Shown piece after piece: positions 52,529-61,333 of a stretch of 64,000 bases of DNA; position 1 is the first letter of the stretch; each line of letters begins with the position of its first letter. A program made the translations under genes and the position numbers. The notes under the pieces are model-generated. The model was given only the letters and a program-made list of their open reading frames with translations. It made no database searches and was not told where the DNA came from. The DNA is taken from NCBI GenBank assembly GCA_026400835.1, contig JAPLOA010000047.1:60814-124813 (forward strand). The letters run 5' to 3'. The DNA comes from Planctomycetales bacterium (GTDB taxonomy: Bacteria; Planctomycetota; Planctomycetia; Planctomycetales; Planctomycetaceae).

Positions 52529-53431
52529 TTACGACCGAACTCCAAACACGCCCGTAACGACTCGCTCATTCCCGCACAGATCGCGGCGAATCGACACCGA
52601 CTCAAATCCAGCCGCTTCCAGCATCCCGCTAACAGGTTCGCACTGAGCAGGATCCAGTTCCATCGACAGAAACGCACCGGGCTTCAGAAACTCCGGGGCC
52701 TGAGTAATGATCCTGCGGACCACATCAAGCCCATCAGCGCCCGCGAACAACGCCGTCCCGGGTTCATGCATGGCCACTTCGGGCTGCAGCGAATCCCGCT
52801 CATCCTCACGGATGTACGGCGGATTACTGACCAGTCCGTCAAACCGGCGACCGCAGTTTTTCACCGGCTCCAGCGTATCACCCTGCAAGAGTGTCACCTG
52901 AGTCGTCACGCCCAGCTTTTCGGAATTGCGAGCTGCGACCTGAGCGGCGATGTCAGAGATATCCGTGGCCACGACGGTACATTGAGGTCTCTGTTTGGCG
53001 ATCGTGATGGAGATGCACCCCGAGCCGAAGCCCACTTCCAGAATCTCCCGAGGCTCTTCCTTCGGAATCAGCTCCAGACAGGCATCGACAAGCGTCTCAG
53101 TTTCCGGGCGAGGAATCAAAACACCGGGGCCCACTTCAAAACTGCGTCCGTAAAATTCGCGAGTCCCAACGATATAGGCTAACGGCTCCCGCTTCGCACG
53201 GCGCTGAACAAGCTCCCGCATGATGGCTCGCTCCTCGTCCGTTAACAACGTCCCGAAGTCTGTGTACAGGCGGATTCGCTGACACTTGCGAGCATGGGCA
53301 AGAAGCAGTTCAGCTTCAAGGCGAGCTGACTCCACACCTTTTTGCTTCAGGAACGTCGTGGTCCACTCAAGAATTCTTTGAACGGTCCAGCCTTCATTCG
53401 AGGAGGCCTTTGGGTCGGCAGGAGCATTCAT
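52529..53431 (-). CDS. prmC: Peptide chain release factor N5-glutamine methyltransferase
   Basis: A 300-residue protein. The helical N-terminal domain (residues 10-95, including TTFLKQKGVESARLEAELLLAHA) is followed by GTREFYGRSFEVGPGVLIPRPETETLVDACL, the SAM-binding ILEVGFGSGCISITIAKQRP and the NPPY catalytic motif in FDGLVSNPPYIREDERDSLQPEVAMHEPGTALFAGADGLDVVRRI. It methylates the GGQ glutamine of release factors 1 and 2. It is convergent with mraZ and has no prfA neighbour here. Confidence 0.94.
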   Translation of the reverse strand: MNAPADPKASSNEGWTVQRILEWTTTFLKQKGVESARLEAELLLAHARKCQRIRLYTDFGTLLTDEERAIMRELVQRRAKREPLAYIVGTREFYGRSFEVGPGVLIPRPETETLVDACLELIPKEEPREILEVGFGSGCISITIAKQRPQCTVVATDISDIAAQVAARNSEKLGVTTQVTLLQGDTLEPVKNCGRRFDGLVSNPPYIREDERDSLQPEVAMHEPGTALFAGADGLDVVRRIITQAPEFLKPGAFLSMELDPAQCEPVSGMLEAAGFESVSIRRDLCGNERVVTGVFGVRS

Positions 53432-53560
53432 CGGTGATTCTGATTACCTTCCGTGCGTGGAATCGTCCCTTACTACGCCAGGATTGTAACCACTTCGAAA
53501 AATTCCTGAAGCGGCAGAGCCCGTGAGTTCCACCTTTGAACTCGATTGACAATTTGGACT

Positions 53561-53601
53561 GCGGCAGCCTGCTGCCGCTTTCGAGTTCACAGCCTGCTGT
53601 G
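53561..53601. repeat. Pair of CCTG-loop hairpins
   Basis: GCGGCAG-CCTG-CTGCCGC (53561-53578) and CACAG-CCTG-CTGTG (53588-53601) share the same CAGCCTGCTG core with different stems. This resembles the two-hairpin plan of the other dispersed repeats. Confidence 0.5.
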
Positions 53602-53685
53602 GACAAGCGTTTTCATACATACCACCGCCAACGCGTCAACAAAGTGCCGTGTCGCCGTTATTCCTGCGTCTGCCGGGAACACTGA

Positions 53686-54096
53686 TTAATCGCCTCGTTC
53701 GGCGGGTTCCTTCAATGTTGTCGCGAATAGTGCCCTGAGCTGCTTCAGTTCCTGTTTGGGGAAAGGCCATGACCAGACTGCAGTCGGGAGATTTTCGTCT
53801 GACCCGAATTGTTCAGCCGCAAGGTCGCACAAAGCTTTGATGAATCGGTGAACGATTTCACGAAACTTGCCACAATAGACGAGTTGCCGATCAGACCTCT
53901 CAGAATGCATGATGACGAATTCCAGAGTGGTTCCGTTTCGCAAAAGAATCCATTTTGCGTACCCCGGTTCGAGTGACCATTCGACCGTCGCCTCGCTATT
54001 CCCCTGCAGAAGAATTGAAAGGGATGAAACAACACCCCGAATCGAGTCACAGGGGACATCAGAGACATCTTCATGCCACACCTGGTCGCCCGCCAC
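53686..54096 (-). CDS. Unknown protein, 5' end possibly frameshifted
   Basis: The visible frame starts at a GTG (54096) and gives 136 residues beginning MAGDQVWHEDVSDVPCDSIRGVVSSLSILLQG. The same frame remains protein-like upstream (FEFDVQFGPPSHGWIRVKIV) as far as about 54150. An ATG at 54166 (MPLYF) leads into it if one base of the five-A run at 54151-54155 is removed. The true gene is therefore probably 53686-54166 with a one-base shift, natural or a sequencing error. No family is recognised. The sequence looks like a mixed alpha/beta protein. Confidence 0.5.
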   Translation of the reverse strand: MAGDQVWHEDVSDVPCDSIRGVVSSLSILLQGNSEATVEWSLEPGYAKWILLRNGTTLEFVIMHSERSDRQLVYCGKFREIVHRFIKALCDLAAEQFGSDENLPTAVWSWPFPKQELKQLRALFATTLKEPAERGD

Positions 54097-54340
54097 GATT
54101 TTGACTCTTATCCAACCATGGGATGGTGGACCGAATTGAACATCGAACTCAAAAATAAAGAGGCATCAGACATTCAGTATCTGCCATTCGTGGGAGTTTT
54201 CCGAAGTAGTTGACATGGCTGTTATCTTCAGTGTTCTCCCAGTTTCACCTGCTGCGCAGAAGAAAGCAGACTTCGACGAATTCCAACAAATTGATTGCCG
54301 TCCACTCCGGCCATTCACCTCTGAGCAGCTTTGCGGCCAC

Positions 54341-54583
54341 TCACTGCGGCCCCATGTGGCGACGGCTGTTTCGGTACAGCCACTCGACTTTCGTCCGAGC
54401 CCACTGTGTTTTTCTGAGGAACTTCAGGCTGGATCCAATGCTGGGGTCATGAGTGAAACAGCGAATGGGGATCTCGCGCCCCATTTCCTCCCAGCCGATG
54501 TGTTCGACCAGCTGCTCCAGCATCATGGCCAGAGTGATTCCGTTCAAAGGATCCAAGGGACGCTTTCGAGTCATACGATTCAA
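54341..54583 (-). CDS. VF530 family protein
   Basis: An 80-residue protein. DPLNGITLAMMLEQLVEHIGWEEMGREIPIRCFTHDPSIGSSLKFLRKTQWARTKVEWLY is a clear match to the small VF530 family (also called DUF2132), which has a helical fold related to DNA-binding proteins. The whole family length is covered. It lies upstream of and co-directional with the unknown protein at 53686, but 170 bases apart. Function in the cell is not established. Confidence 0.85.
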   Translation of the reverse strand: MNRMTRKRPLDPLNGITLAMMLEQLVEHIGWEEMGREIPIRCFTHDPSIGSSLKFLRKTQWARTKVEWLYRNSRRHMGPQ

Positions 54584-55167
54584 GCCAAACCGGGGTCTTA
54601 TCTGTTCTGCGAGGTCTGCTCGGATGGCGCCTCGCCTGCCATTATCGTGACATTTACCGCGGATTGAGAAAATCGTCTATTCATCTCTCGTGCTGATTTG
54701 CGCAAGAATCTGGTTCGCCACAATTCTGCTATCCTCAGACGCTCTGTTGCCAACTTTGCGCATGAGTCATGAGGCCGAAAATGAGCAGCGGCAGACTTAT
54801 GTGTTGATCTGGGGAGAATCGGATAACGCCTCGTCTGTCAAGTGCATGGCACTGGTCCGCATGTGGCTTCCGGCCTGTGGATGTAGAATCCTCAGGGCGT
54901 TTCTCAATGTCGACTGCAACAATGCTGGGCAAGATTATGGCTCTTTTTCGACACGCAACCTGCACCGTACAAGGCTCATCTCGGCGGAGCGAGATGGCTA
55001 CTTGGGGACGATTGCAGACACACCATTTCATGTCCCGACTGGATCATAACACGCGGGCGTTTCAGCCTGCTGAGAAGCGATGTGAGCCCCATGCTTTGAC
55101 ACGAATCAGAGTGCTACTACAAAGCCCGACGCGGATGGCTCCGGGGTTGATGCCCGATTCGAACGCT
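54584..55167. other. Stretch without a convincing gene
   Basis: About 580 bases hold only weak frames on both strands (the longest are 54690-55049 plus and 54735-55031 minus). None shows conservation-like features. Confidence 0.35.
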
Positions 55168-55986
55168 TCAAGGCGCCTGTGAAAGCAATGTTGCCTGCTG
55201 ATAGGCTCGGAAGGAGACTTCCTTGATACTGCCGGAGGTCAGGCTGTCTTCCCAGCGAGCGATTCGCTGATGGTCATCGTTGGTGATCTTCTGAGTCAGC
55301 TGATGGTCGGCTCGCAGGCGAAATTGTTCCGCCGGTCGACGGTCCAGCTCAACACTGATCGGCATGCGATCCTTTAATTCTCGCAGCGCTTTGTTCAGTG
55401 CCATACGAGGTTCCGGGAACAGGCTGCCCGGATGTAAAATTGAATTCAACTGCGCGGTCCAGTCTGCATAGGTCAGATACTTCTCAACCTGCAATGGATC
55501 GTTCCACTTGCGAGTTTCCACACGGTAGATGAATGACGGAGACGATAACACCAGAGTGCCTTTCATTGGGTCAAACGTCTGGCTGAACTTTGGGCTCATC
55601 TGAAATCGGATTGAATCCGCGATCTTCTTTGAAGTCGGGTCGGCCGTCGAGGATAGTTCCTTCAGATATTCAGCGGTTCGCGGCTGACGACCGTCCATCA
55701 TATGGCGGATCTCGTCAAAGGTGATCCGAGTCGACATGCCACGTGATTCGTTAAGCACCGTGAATCGCTTTTCAACGAGATCAAAAATGATAACTTCGTC
55801 GGCCGAGTCTACGTAATCATAGATGCGTCCATTGTGAATCAGACTGAGACTGCTGCTGACAATCTGAGTTGGCGTACGAGTCTCAGATTTTGAGACATCA
55901 TAGACGTGAGTAGAGATGCGCAGTCCCTGCGCGAAGGATGTCGAACACACAGCCATCACCGCCGAAAACACCACAGTTCGCAACAT
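55168..55986 (-). CDS. Secreted planctomycete protein of unknown function
   Basis: A 272-residue protein starting MLRTVVFSAVMAVCSTSFAQG, a signal peptide with an Ala-x-Ala-like cut near residue 20. The mature part includes LRISTHVYDVSKSETRTPTQIVSSSLSLIHNGRIYDYVDSADEVIIFDLVEKRFTVLNESRGMSTRITFDEI, a beta-rich region, and a helical C-terminal half. The ATG at 55986 has GAGG about 11 bases upstream and fits the signal peptide. No family name is known to me, though the pattern feels typical of planctomycete exported proteins. It is convergent with nothing and divergent from surE. Confidence 0.7.
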   Translation of the reverse strand: MLRTVVFSAVMAVCSTSFAQGLRISTHVYDVSKSETRTPTQIVSSSLSLIHNGRIYDYVDSADEVIIFDLVEKRFTVLNESRGMSTRITFDEIRHMMDGRQPRTAEYLKELSSTADPTSKKIADSIRFQMSPKFSQTFDPMKGTLVLSSPSFIYRVETRKWNDPLQVEKYLTYADWTAQLNSILHPGSLFPEPRMALNKALRELKDRMPISVELDRRPAEQFRLRADHQLTQKITNDDHQRIARWEDSLTSGSIKEVSFRAYQQATLLSQAP

Positions 55987-56366
55987 CTCTTGAGCCTCCT
56001 GCTCGATCACTATCCGTCAGCCTTCACCAAAGCAGCGACAACTCCTTGCCGCTGCAGCGGCCACACTAGCAGCTTGCTGCGAATTTTTTCACAGGAAATC
56101 CGCTGTTTTAATCGAACGTGACTCAGCGATTAATTGGGGAGAAGTGTTTTCCGGCAATTTTTGCCTGGGCTCCATTCAAGCTCAGATCAATTTGAGATTT
56201 CAGATCTGAAATTTGAAATTCTCGAAGCGTGATCTCCAATACTCTGCCGGTGATAACTCTGCAGGCCGTCACAATCGCGTTTTCTCAGACGGACTGGTGA
56301 GTATTCTCGCCGGGACTTACCATTCGTCCATAAATGACATGTTGGCTTCCAGACGAAAGATGACCG
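55987..56366. other. Divergent promoter region
   Basis: A 380-base gap between the divergent secreted-protein gene and surE. An inverted run of AATTTGAGATTTCAGATCTGAAATTTGAAATT around 56189-56220 forms a long imperfect palindrome, perhaps a terminator or operator. No gene is seen. Confidence 0.4.
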
Positions 56367-57155
56367 ATGCGGTTCCTGATCACGAATGATGACGGCTACG
56401 ATGCTCCCGGCCTGATGGCGCTTTATCGAGCATTGAAGCCTCTGGGTGAAGTGACTGTCGTTGCACCTTTGACTTGCCATAGTTCAAAAGGTCACGCTGT
56501 CGACACAAAGAACGCATTGCGTGTTGAGCGGCGGCATGTGGATCCCTATGGACCAATTCACATCGCGCACGCTTCGCCGGCGGACTGTATTCGCGTCGGC
56601 CTGAAACATGTGATGCAGGAGAAGCCGGATTTTGTGATCGCCGGAATTAACCCTGGAGCAAATCTTGGTGTCGACATGTTCTATTCCGGCACCGCTGCGG
56701 CTGCTCGGGAAGCCGCTCTGCTGGGCGTTCCGGCGATTGCGATGTCGAGGCTGCTCAGCAGCGACATGCCCATCGATTGGCAGGTTTTGTCGCGACACGT
56801 GACTCGCGTCGTCCAGACGATGATGGCCGATGAATTTCGCTTGCCTCATGGACACTTCTGGAACATCAATTTCCCGGCGGTTTCCGGTGAGAAATATCCC
56901 GAAGAAATCACGTTTGCGCCGCAGGGAATTGACGGTCACGCGGTTCGTTTTGAGGTGCTGGAAAGGGACGGGGACATGGAGATCCTGTCGTATTCCGGGA
57001 TTTACCGGGAGCGAGGGCGCTCCGAATCCTGCGACGTTCACCATGTCTTCAATGACCGCCTGACAGCAACCCCCATGGGGCCTTCCCTGACCTCCGGGCT
57101 GACTGACCGGCTCCACTCCGCAGTTTCTCTCACCGCCGCAGCCTGCGCTGATTGA
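56367..57155 (+). CDS. surE: 5'-nucleotidase SurE
   Basis: A 262-residue protein starting MRFLITNDDGYDAPGLMALYRALKPLGEVTVVAP. The NDDG metal site at residues 7-10 and the SSKGHAV loop are visible. INPGANLGVDMFYSGTAAAAREAALLGVPAIAMS carries the family signature. The C-terminus has the ITFAPQGIDGHAVRFEV and SYSGIYRERGRSESCDVHHVFNDRLTATPMGPSLT region. It hydrolyses nucleoside monophosphates and short polyphosphates in the cytoplasm. It is followed after about 138 bases by prs, so the two nucleotide-metabolism genes may be co-regulated. Confidence 0.93.
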   Translation: MRFLITNDDGYDAPGLMALYRALKPLGEVTVVAPLTCHSSKGHAVDTKNALRVERRHVDPYGPIHIAHASPADCIRVGLKHVMQEKPDFVIAGINPGANLGVDMFYSGTAAAAREAALLGVPAIAMSRLLSSDMPIDWQVLSRHVTRVVQTMMADEFRLPHGHFWNINFPAVSGEKYPEEITFAPQGIDGHAVRFEVLERDGDMEILSYSGIYRERGRSESCDVHHVFNDRLTATPMGPSLTSGLTDRLHSAVSLTAAACAD

Positions 57156-57293
57156 CACTACTGGAGGTTGTTGTCAGCATGTGTTCCGGCGTCGCAGATC
57201 AGGAACGAGCCCGAGTTTCGTCGATAAAGCGGGCTTATTCTCCATCATATTGCCTCAGTCGGAGCATCGGCCTCAGTTTGCCGTCCAACACGT

Positions 57294-58241
57294 ATGTACG
57301 AGCATTTAACAATTCTGAGCGGCCGTGCGAATCCTGAACTCGCAAAAGAGATTGCGACCTACCTGGGCATCGGCCTTGGTCACGTTGACGTCGGGAATTT
57401 TCCGGACGGAGAAATCAGCGTCAAACTGAATCAGAATATTCGCGGTTGCGACGTGTTTCTTATTCAACCAACCTGCCCACCAGTCAACGAAAATTTGGTT
57501 GAACTGCTGGTGATGATTGATGCATGCCGCCGAGCCAGTGCGGCTCGGATCACAGCTGTGATGCCGTACTTTGGATATGCACGTCAGGACCGCAAGGATT
57601 CAGGGCGAGTTCCTATCACATCGAAACTGATAGCAAACCTGATTGTGCAGGCGGGGGCTCATCGAGTTCTCGCGATGGATCTGCATGCCGCACAGATTCA
57701 GGGATTCTTTGATGTCCCGGTCGACCATCTGTATGCCGCACCGATTTTGGATCGCCACTTTGCTTCAATGGCGATTCCTCAGGATGAGCTTGTCATCATC
57801 AGCCCCGACGAAGGCAGCATCAAAAGAACTCTGCAGCACCAGGACCATCTTGGTGGTTCGCTCGCTATTGTCGACAAGCGTCGTTCGAACGCGTTGGAGA
57901 CTCGCCAGGCGAATTTGATCGGCGGACCAATCAGCGGCAAGACGGCGTTGATCTTCGATGACATGATTACCACGGCTGGCTCAATCTGTGGTGCCGTTGA
58001 AGTTGTTCGTGCTCATGGGGCGAAGAGAATATTCCTGGGAGCAACGCACGCGGTTCTTTGTGGGCCGGCGATTGAACGTCTGGAGCGTGCTCGGGTGGAC
58101 GGCATTGTTGTGACGAACACCTGCCCGATTGCCACGCCAAATCGCATTGCGAATCTGACAGTTGTGTCCGTTGCTGAACTGCTGGGCGAAGCCATTCGCC
58201 GCGTACACCGCAATGAATCGGTCAGCTATTTGTTTGATTGA
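57294..58241 (+). CDS. prs: Ribose-phosphate pyrophosphokinase
   Basis: A 315-residue protein of standard PRPP synthetase length. LTILSGRANPELAKEIATYLGIGLGHVDVGNFPDGEISVKLNQNIRGCDVFLIQPT opens the N-terminal domain. PYFGYARQDRKDSGRVPITSKLIANLI carries the ATP flexible loop. VLAMDLHAAQIQGFFDVPVDHLYA is the regulatory and dimer region, and ALIFDDMITTAGSICGAVEVVRAHGA is the ribose-5-phosphate-binding loop (DDMITTAGS). It makes PRPP for nucleotide and amino acid synthesis. The start is a normal ATG, with the family N-terminus immediately following. Confidence 0.95.
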   Translation: MYEHLTILSGRANPELAKEIATYLGIGLGHVDVGNFPDGEISVKLNQNIRGCDVFLIQPTCPPVNENLVELLVMIDACRRASAARITAVMPYFGYARQDRKDSGRVPITSKLIANLIVQAGAHRVLAMDLHAAQIQGFFDVPVDHLYAAPILDRHFASMAIPQDELVIISPDEGSIKRTLQHQDHLGGSLAIVDKRRSNALETRQANLIGGPISGKTALIFDDMITTAGSICGAVEVVRAHGAKRIFLGATHAVLCGPAIERLERARVDGIVVTNTCPIATPNRIANLTVVSVAELLGEAIRRVHRNESVSYLFD

Positions 58242-58277
58242 TGGTGGGGAAATCACCAACGGGTCGCACGCAACACC

Positions 58278-58336
58278 CGTAGCGTTGGCTTCAGCCAACG
58301 TGCGATTCAGCAACGTCGACTGAAGTCGACGCTACG
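58278..58336. repeat. Two-hairpin dispersed repeat, family A, copy 2
   Basis: CGTAGCG (58278-58284) and CGCTACG (58330-58336) form the outer stem. Inside are TTGGCTTCAGCCAA and GTCGACTGAAGTCGAC hairpins. Compared with 5422-5490 the outer stem differs in both strands at the same positions, so pairing is conserved although the bases are not. Confidence 0.65.
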
Positions 58337-58369
58337 GTCGAAGGCCAAATTCAACTGCTGCCGGCGTCC

Positions 58370-59143
58370 TTAACACAGCTCTTCCAGAATCTTCACCGCA
58401 TTCAAGTGCGTGATCTGTTCCCTTGCGGGTGCAGGTAACTCGGACTCCTCCAGCTTCAGCTTTGCCGAATCGAACGCGAAGAACGGTGAGTGCGAACCGA
58501 ACAGAAGCCGTTCAGACGGAAGACTTTGAACTTGCCGCTCAAGACCAGCGAGTCCTTCCAGGGTCGCGATGTCGAAATAGACTTTCCCTGCTGCCGCCAG
58601 TTGTCCATGAAGTTCAACCGCAGAACTTGAGACGGCATTTAACAGGATCACAGGCAGGGTCGGAAAATCGCCCAACAAAGTCATCAGCGGTTTCAGATCA
58701 ACGTCTTTGGTCATCAGCAGCCGATGTTGTGTGCGAGGATCCTCCTGGCGAACGGCAATCTGCAACAGCATATGTTTTTCTGCGAGCAAACTCAGCAATT
58801 GGCGGAAGCGAGCATCTTCCAGAGTGTAATCGTGATAGCCCGGCAGAAGTCGCACTCCCTTCATGCCATGGAGCTCATGGCAACGACGGACATCTTCTTC
58901 CCACGCCGGCAGGCTGAGGTTGATGGCCCCGATTGGAAGCAGCAACTTCTCATCGACTGAGCGACACTGATCAACCAGCCATTTGTTGGCAGCGGCGAGA
59001 TCATTGTGCAGCAGTCCATCAAATGTTCCGGCCCACGCCTCGCTGACTCCATTTTGTTTCAAAGCCGCAGCCAGCTTCGAAGTTTCATCGAGCGGCAGTC
59101 GGCGATTCGGCCAGCGTGACAGAGAGACGTTGACGTCGATCAC
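58370..59143 (-). CDS. Amidohydrolase-family protein, second of a pair
   Basis: A 257-residue TIM-barrel protein of the amidohydrolase 2 type. It begins VIDVNVSLSRWPNRRLPLDETSKLAAALKQNGVSEAWAGTFDGLLHNDL and contains LKPLMTLLGDFPTLPVILLNAVS and ERLLFGSHSPFFAFDSAKLKLEES. The HxH motif usual after beta-1 is NVS here, so metal binding is probably altered. Its GTG start overlaps the stop of the upstream amidohydrolase (GTGA at 59140-59143), so the two are translationally coupled and may form a heteromeric complex. Substrate is unknown. Confidence 0.8.
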   Translation of the reverse strand: MIDVNVSLSRWPNRRLPLDETSKLAAALKQNGVSEAWAGTFDGLLHNDLAAANKWLVDQCRSVDEKLLLPIGAINLSLPAWEEDVRRCHELHGMKGVRLLPGYHDYTLEDARFRQLLSLLAEKHMLLQIAVRQEDPRTQHRLLMTKDVDLKPLMTLLGDFPTLPVILLNAVSSSAVELHGQLAAAGKVYFDIATLEGLAGLERQVQSLPSERLLFGSHSPFFAFDSAKLKLEESELPAPAREQITHLNAVKILEELC

Positions 59144-59922
59144 AGACGCACTCCTTTGACCTGCAGGATTGGAGACATCAGACGTCGAAGATTCTGTCCC
59201 AGAATCATCTGCTTTTCCTCAGGGGTAATTTCGGCCGCGGTCACCTTTCCCAATTGCGACGCAAAACTGCGACCAGCGACATCGCTGCCATAGAGAACTC
59301 GCGAAGCTCCCAGTTCACGGACCGCCATTTCTACGAGGCCGGCCGTGGGATCACCACCTCCGAGATCCACACTAACGTGCGGAAGATCGCGAATCGTGCG
59401 AATCCCCAGCTCCCAATTGCCACCCGTGTGACCGCAGATGATGGATGCTTCAGGATGGCGAGAAGCCAGCGCATGCAAGTCGGCCGGAGTACTTTCGCCG
59501 TCGAGATTACCGGTCGTCTTCAGCCACGTGTGCTGATAGACCATGGCCTTCAAGTCGATGGCTCGCCGAACAATCGCATCAACGCTGGCGCTATCGCAAC
59601 GTTTGGCGACCCAAAGTTTGATCCCGGTCATGGGGCCATCTTTAACGCAGCGATCCAGCTCCTGCAGGCTTTCCTGAAGGTATTCGGGGTTCAGATAAAC
59701 GAACCCGAAGGCTCGATGATGCCAGTGACTGATCGCCTGCAGAACCTGATCATTCTGTTCGCGAAATTGTTCGGGCGTCGGAGCGATGAGGAACGGGGCA
59801 CCCATAAAGAGCACCAGGCGTTCAATCTGCATGCGATCGGCAACTTCGATCAGACGAGCCATCTTCTCATCGGGAGTTCGCCCAGGGATGCCATTCAAAT
59901 GACAGTGCAGATCCCAGATCAA
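59140..59922 (-). CDS. Amidohydrolase-family protein, first of a pair
   Basis: A 260-residue metal-dependent hydrolase-like protein. DLHCHLNGIPGRTPDEKMARLIEVADRMQIERLVLFMG keeps the HxH metal motif at beta-1. GIKLWVAKRCDSASVDAIVRRAIDLKAMVYQHTW supplies a later His. ASIICGHTGGNWELGIRTIRDLPHVSVDLGGGDPTAGLVEMAVRELGASRVLYGSDVAGRSFASQLGKV carries the HTGGNW and SD signatures. This looks like a complete active site, in contrast to its coupled partner. A catalytic plus accessory pair is inferred. Confidence 0.85.
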   Translation of the reverse strand: MIWDLHCHLNGIPGRTPDEKMARLIEVADRMQIERLVLFMGAPFLIAPTPEQFREQNDQVLQAISHWHHRAFGFVYLNPEYLQESLQELDRCVKDGPMTGIKLWVAKRCDSASVDAIVRRAIDLKAMVYQHTWLKTTGNLDGESTPADLHALASRHPEASIICGHTGGNWELGIRTIRDLPHVSVDLGGGDPTAGLVEMAVRELGASRVLYGSDVAGRSFASQLGKVTAAEITPEEKQMILGQNLRRLMSPILQVKGVRL

Positions 59923-59988
59923 AGGGCCACCTCGCGATCACATGCTGGAGAGCTGGCGCGATGACTTTCGAAGATCGATCTGTAACGA

Positions 59989-60501
59989 TCAGGCAACCAG
60001 CACCTCAGAGTCTACCGAGTTTGCACGGCGGCGAAAGTGTCGGAGCAAAGGTGCAGCGAAAGCCACGATCACAAGCGTACCGAATGGGGAAGGTTCTGGC
60101 ACGGCCGCAGCGGTTGCGGTGAAGGACGCCGTGACAGAGGACATCAGGAACTTTTGCGTGTCCAGAACGCTGAACACCGTAAACGCAGAGAGGGTCCCGG
60201 GAACGGGGGTTGAAGCTGATGTGCCGGCAGAATCAACCGTAAAATTGTCGCCGGTGGTTAAGTAGTCGTTGTCGCGGCTCAGTACAGCCAGGTCATTCCC
60301 GCCGAAATAACTTAATCCCAGGTCAGCCAACCAGTTAAGGACTACGCTGACACCGGCCCCACACAAAGTGAGGATAGAAAAACGCAACGATTCTGTCGAG
60401 GAACTCCCATTCAGAGTGTTTCCATTGATACCGATACCACCGCTTGCCGTCGCAAGGTCTCTGATAGTGTCAGAGCCTGTGACAACGAGAGAAGCGGTCA
60501 A
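59989..60501 (-). pseudogene. PEP-CTERM surface protein, 5' part disrupted
   Basis: The visible frame ends with VPEPSPFGTLVIVAFAAPLLRHFRRRANS, a PEP-CTERM sorting signal: PEP motif, hydrophobic stretch and basic tail. Upstream is a beta-rich domain (ESLRFSILTLCGAGVSVVLNWLADLGLSYFGGNDL). No good start exists. A 16-base tandem duplication (60486-60501 and 60502-60517) shifts the frame right where it stops being open. With one copy removed the frame extends upstream to about 60673. Near 60698 a minus-strand ATG opens MICNLIRLIAFVQLLAF, a signal-peptide-like piece in yet another frame. The gene looks damaged in more than one place. Confidence 0.6.
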
Positions 60502-60824
60502 CGAGAGAAGCGGTCAACGAAAAGCATCCGTCAACAATTCCTTTCGGCTGGCTGAACGATGTCCCTGACGACCCCGCCGTGTCTAAGGGCCAAAGGTTAT
60601 TGAGATTGTATTCCCGGATAAACCGCCGCGTCACATTTGGCCGATCAAAACGCCAGCAGTTGCACAAATGCAATCAATCGAATCAAGTTGCAAATCATGG
60701 TTGTCCCCGGGGAATTCATGGTGTCCGGGGAAATTAAACACCGTTGCGCTTGAGTCAATTCTTAAGACTCTCCCAATCTCGAGGAATTCCCTCGATATTT
60801 CCAAAGCCTGTGCTCCGAAAATTC

Positions 60825-61295
60825 CTAAGGCATAACAAACTGGTGCCCCTCAGGCTTCACTGTAAGCACCGGGCATGGCGATTTTCGGACGATGCGTTCA
60901 GCGACGCTCCCCATCAACACATGCATCAGGCCGGATCGACCGTGAGTTCCAATAACGATCAGGTCGATATCCATTTCTCGGGCGTAGTCGATGATCTCCA
61001 CAAAGGCTGGCCCGATGCGGACTTCTCGAACAATCGGCTTGTCGTTGCTCCAACCATCTGCCGGAAGCTTACTCAGCAATCTCATCGAGTCGACTCGCAT
61101 CACTTCAGTCTGAGCCTCCATCGACTCCACAGAAAAGGCCGCAGCCTCTGGCACAAGCATCGCCGGATCCGGAACGACATGCAGCAGATGGAGTTCAGCA
61201 TTGAACCGAGCAGCCATTGCGCATCCGTAGGTCAGAGCGGGGCTGCTGAATGTGCTGAAGTCGGTCGGAACCAGAATTCGATCGAGTTTAATCAT
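60825..61295 (-). CDS. Universal stress protein, UspA family
   Basis: A 156-residue single-domain protein. IKLDRILVPTDFSTFSSPALTYGCAMAARFNAELHLLHVVPDP opens the alpha/beta fold. The ATP-binding motif GTHGRSGLMHVLMGSVAERIVRKSPCPVLTVK (G-x2-G-x9-G-S) is complete near residues 117-148. The protein probably binds ATP in the cytoplasm as part of a stress or redox response. It sits just downstream of a DUF4405-like membrane protein on the same strand (38 bases apart), so a two-gene operon is likely. Confidence 0.92.
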   Translation of the reverse strand: MIKLDRILVPTDFSTFSSPALTYGCAMAARFNAELHLLHVVPDPAMLVPEAAAFSVESMEAQTEVMRVDSMRLLSKLPADGWSNDKPIVREVRIGPAFVEIIDYAREMDIDLIVIGTHGRSGLMHVLMGSVAERIVRKSPCPVLTVKPEGHQFVMP

Positions 61296-61333
61296 GAACG
61301 TAAATCCTTCAGAGGTTTCGAGAAGGTCGCTGA

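Noticed and set aside
54690..55049. Overlapping 119- and 98-residue frames on opposite strands
   Set aside because: Neither shows a start signal, a family or a protein-like composition.
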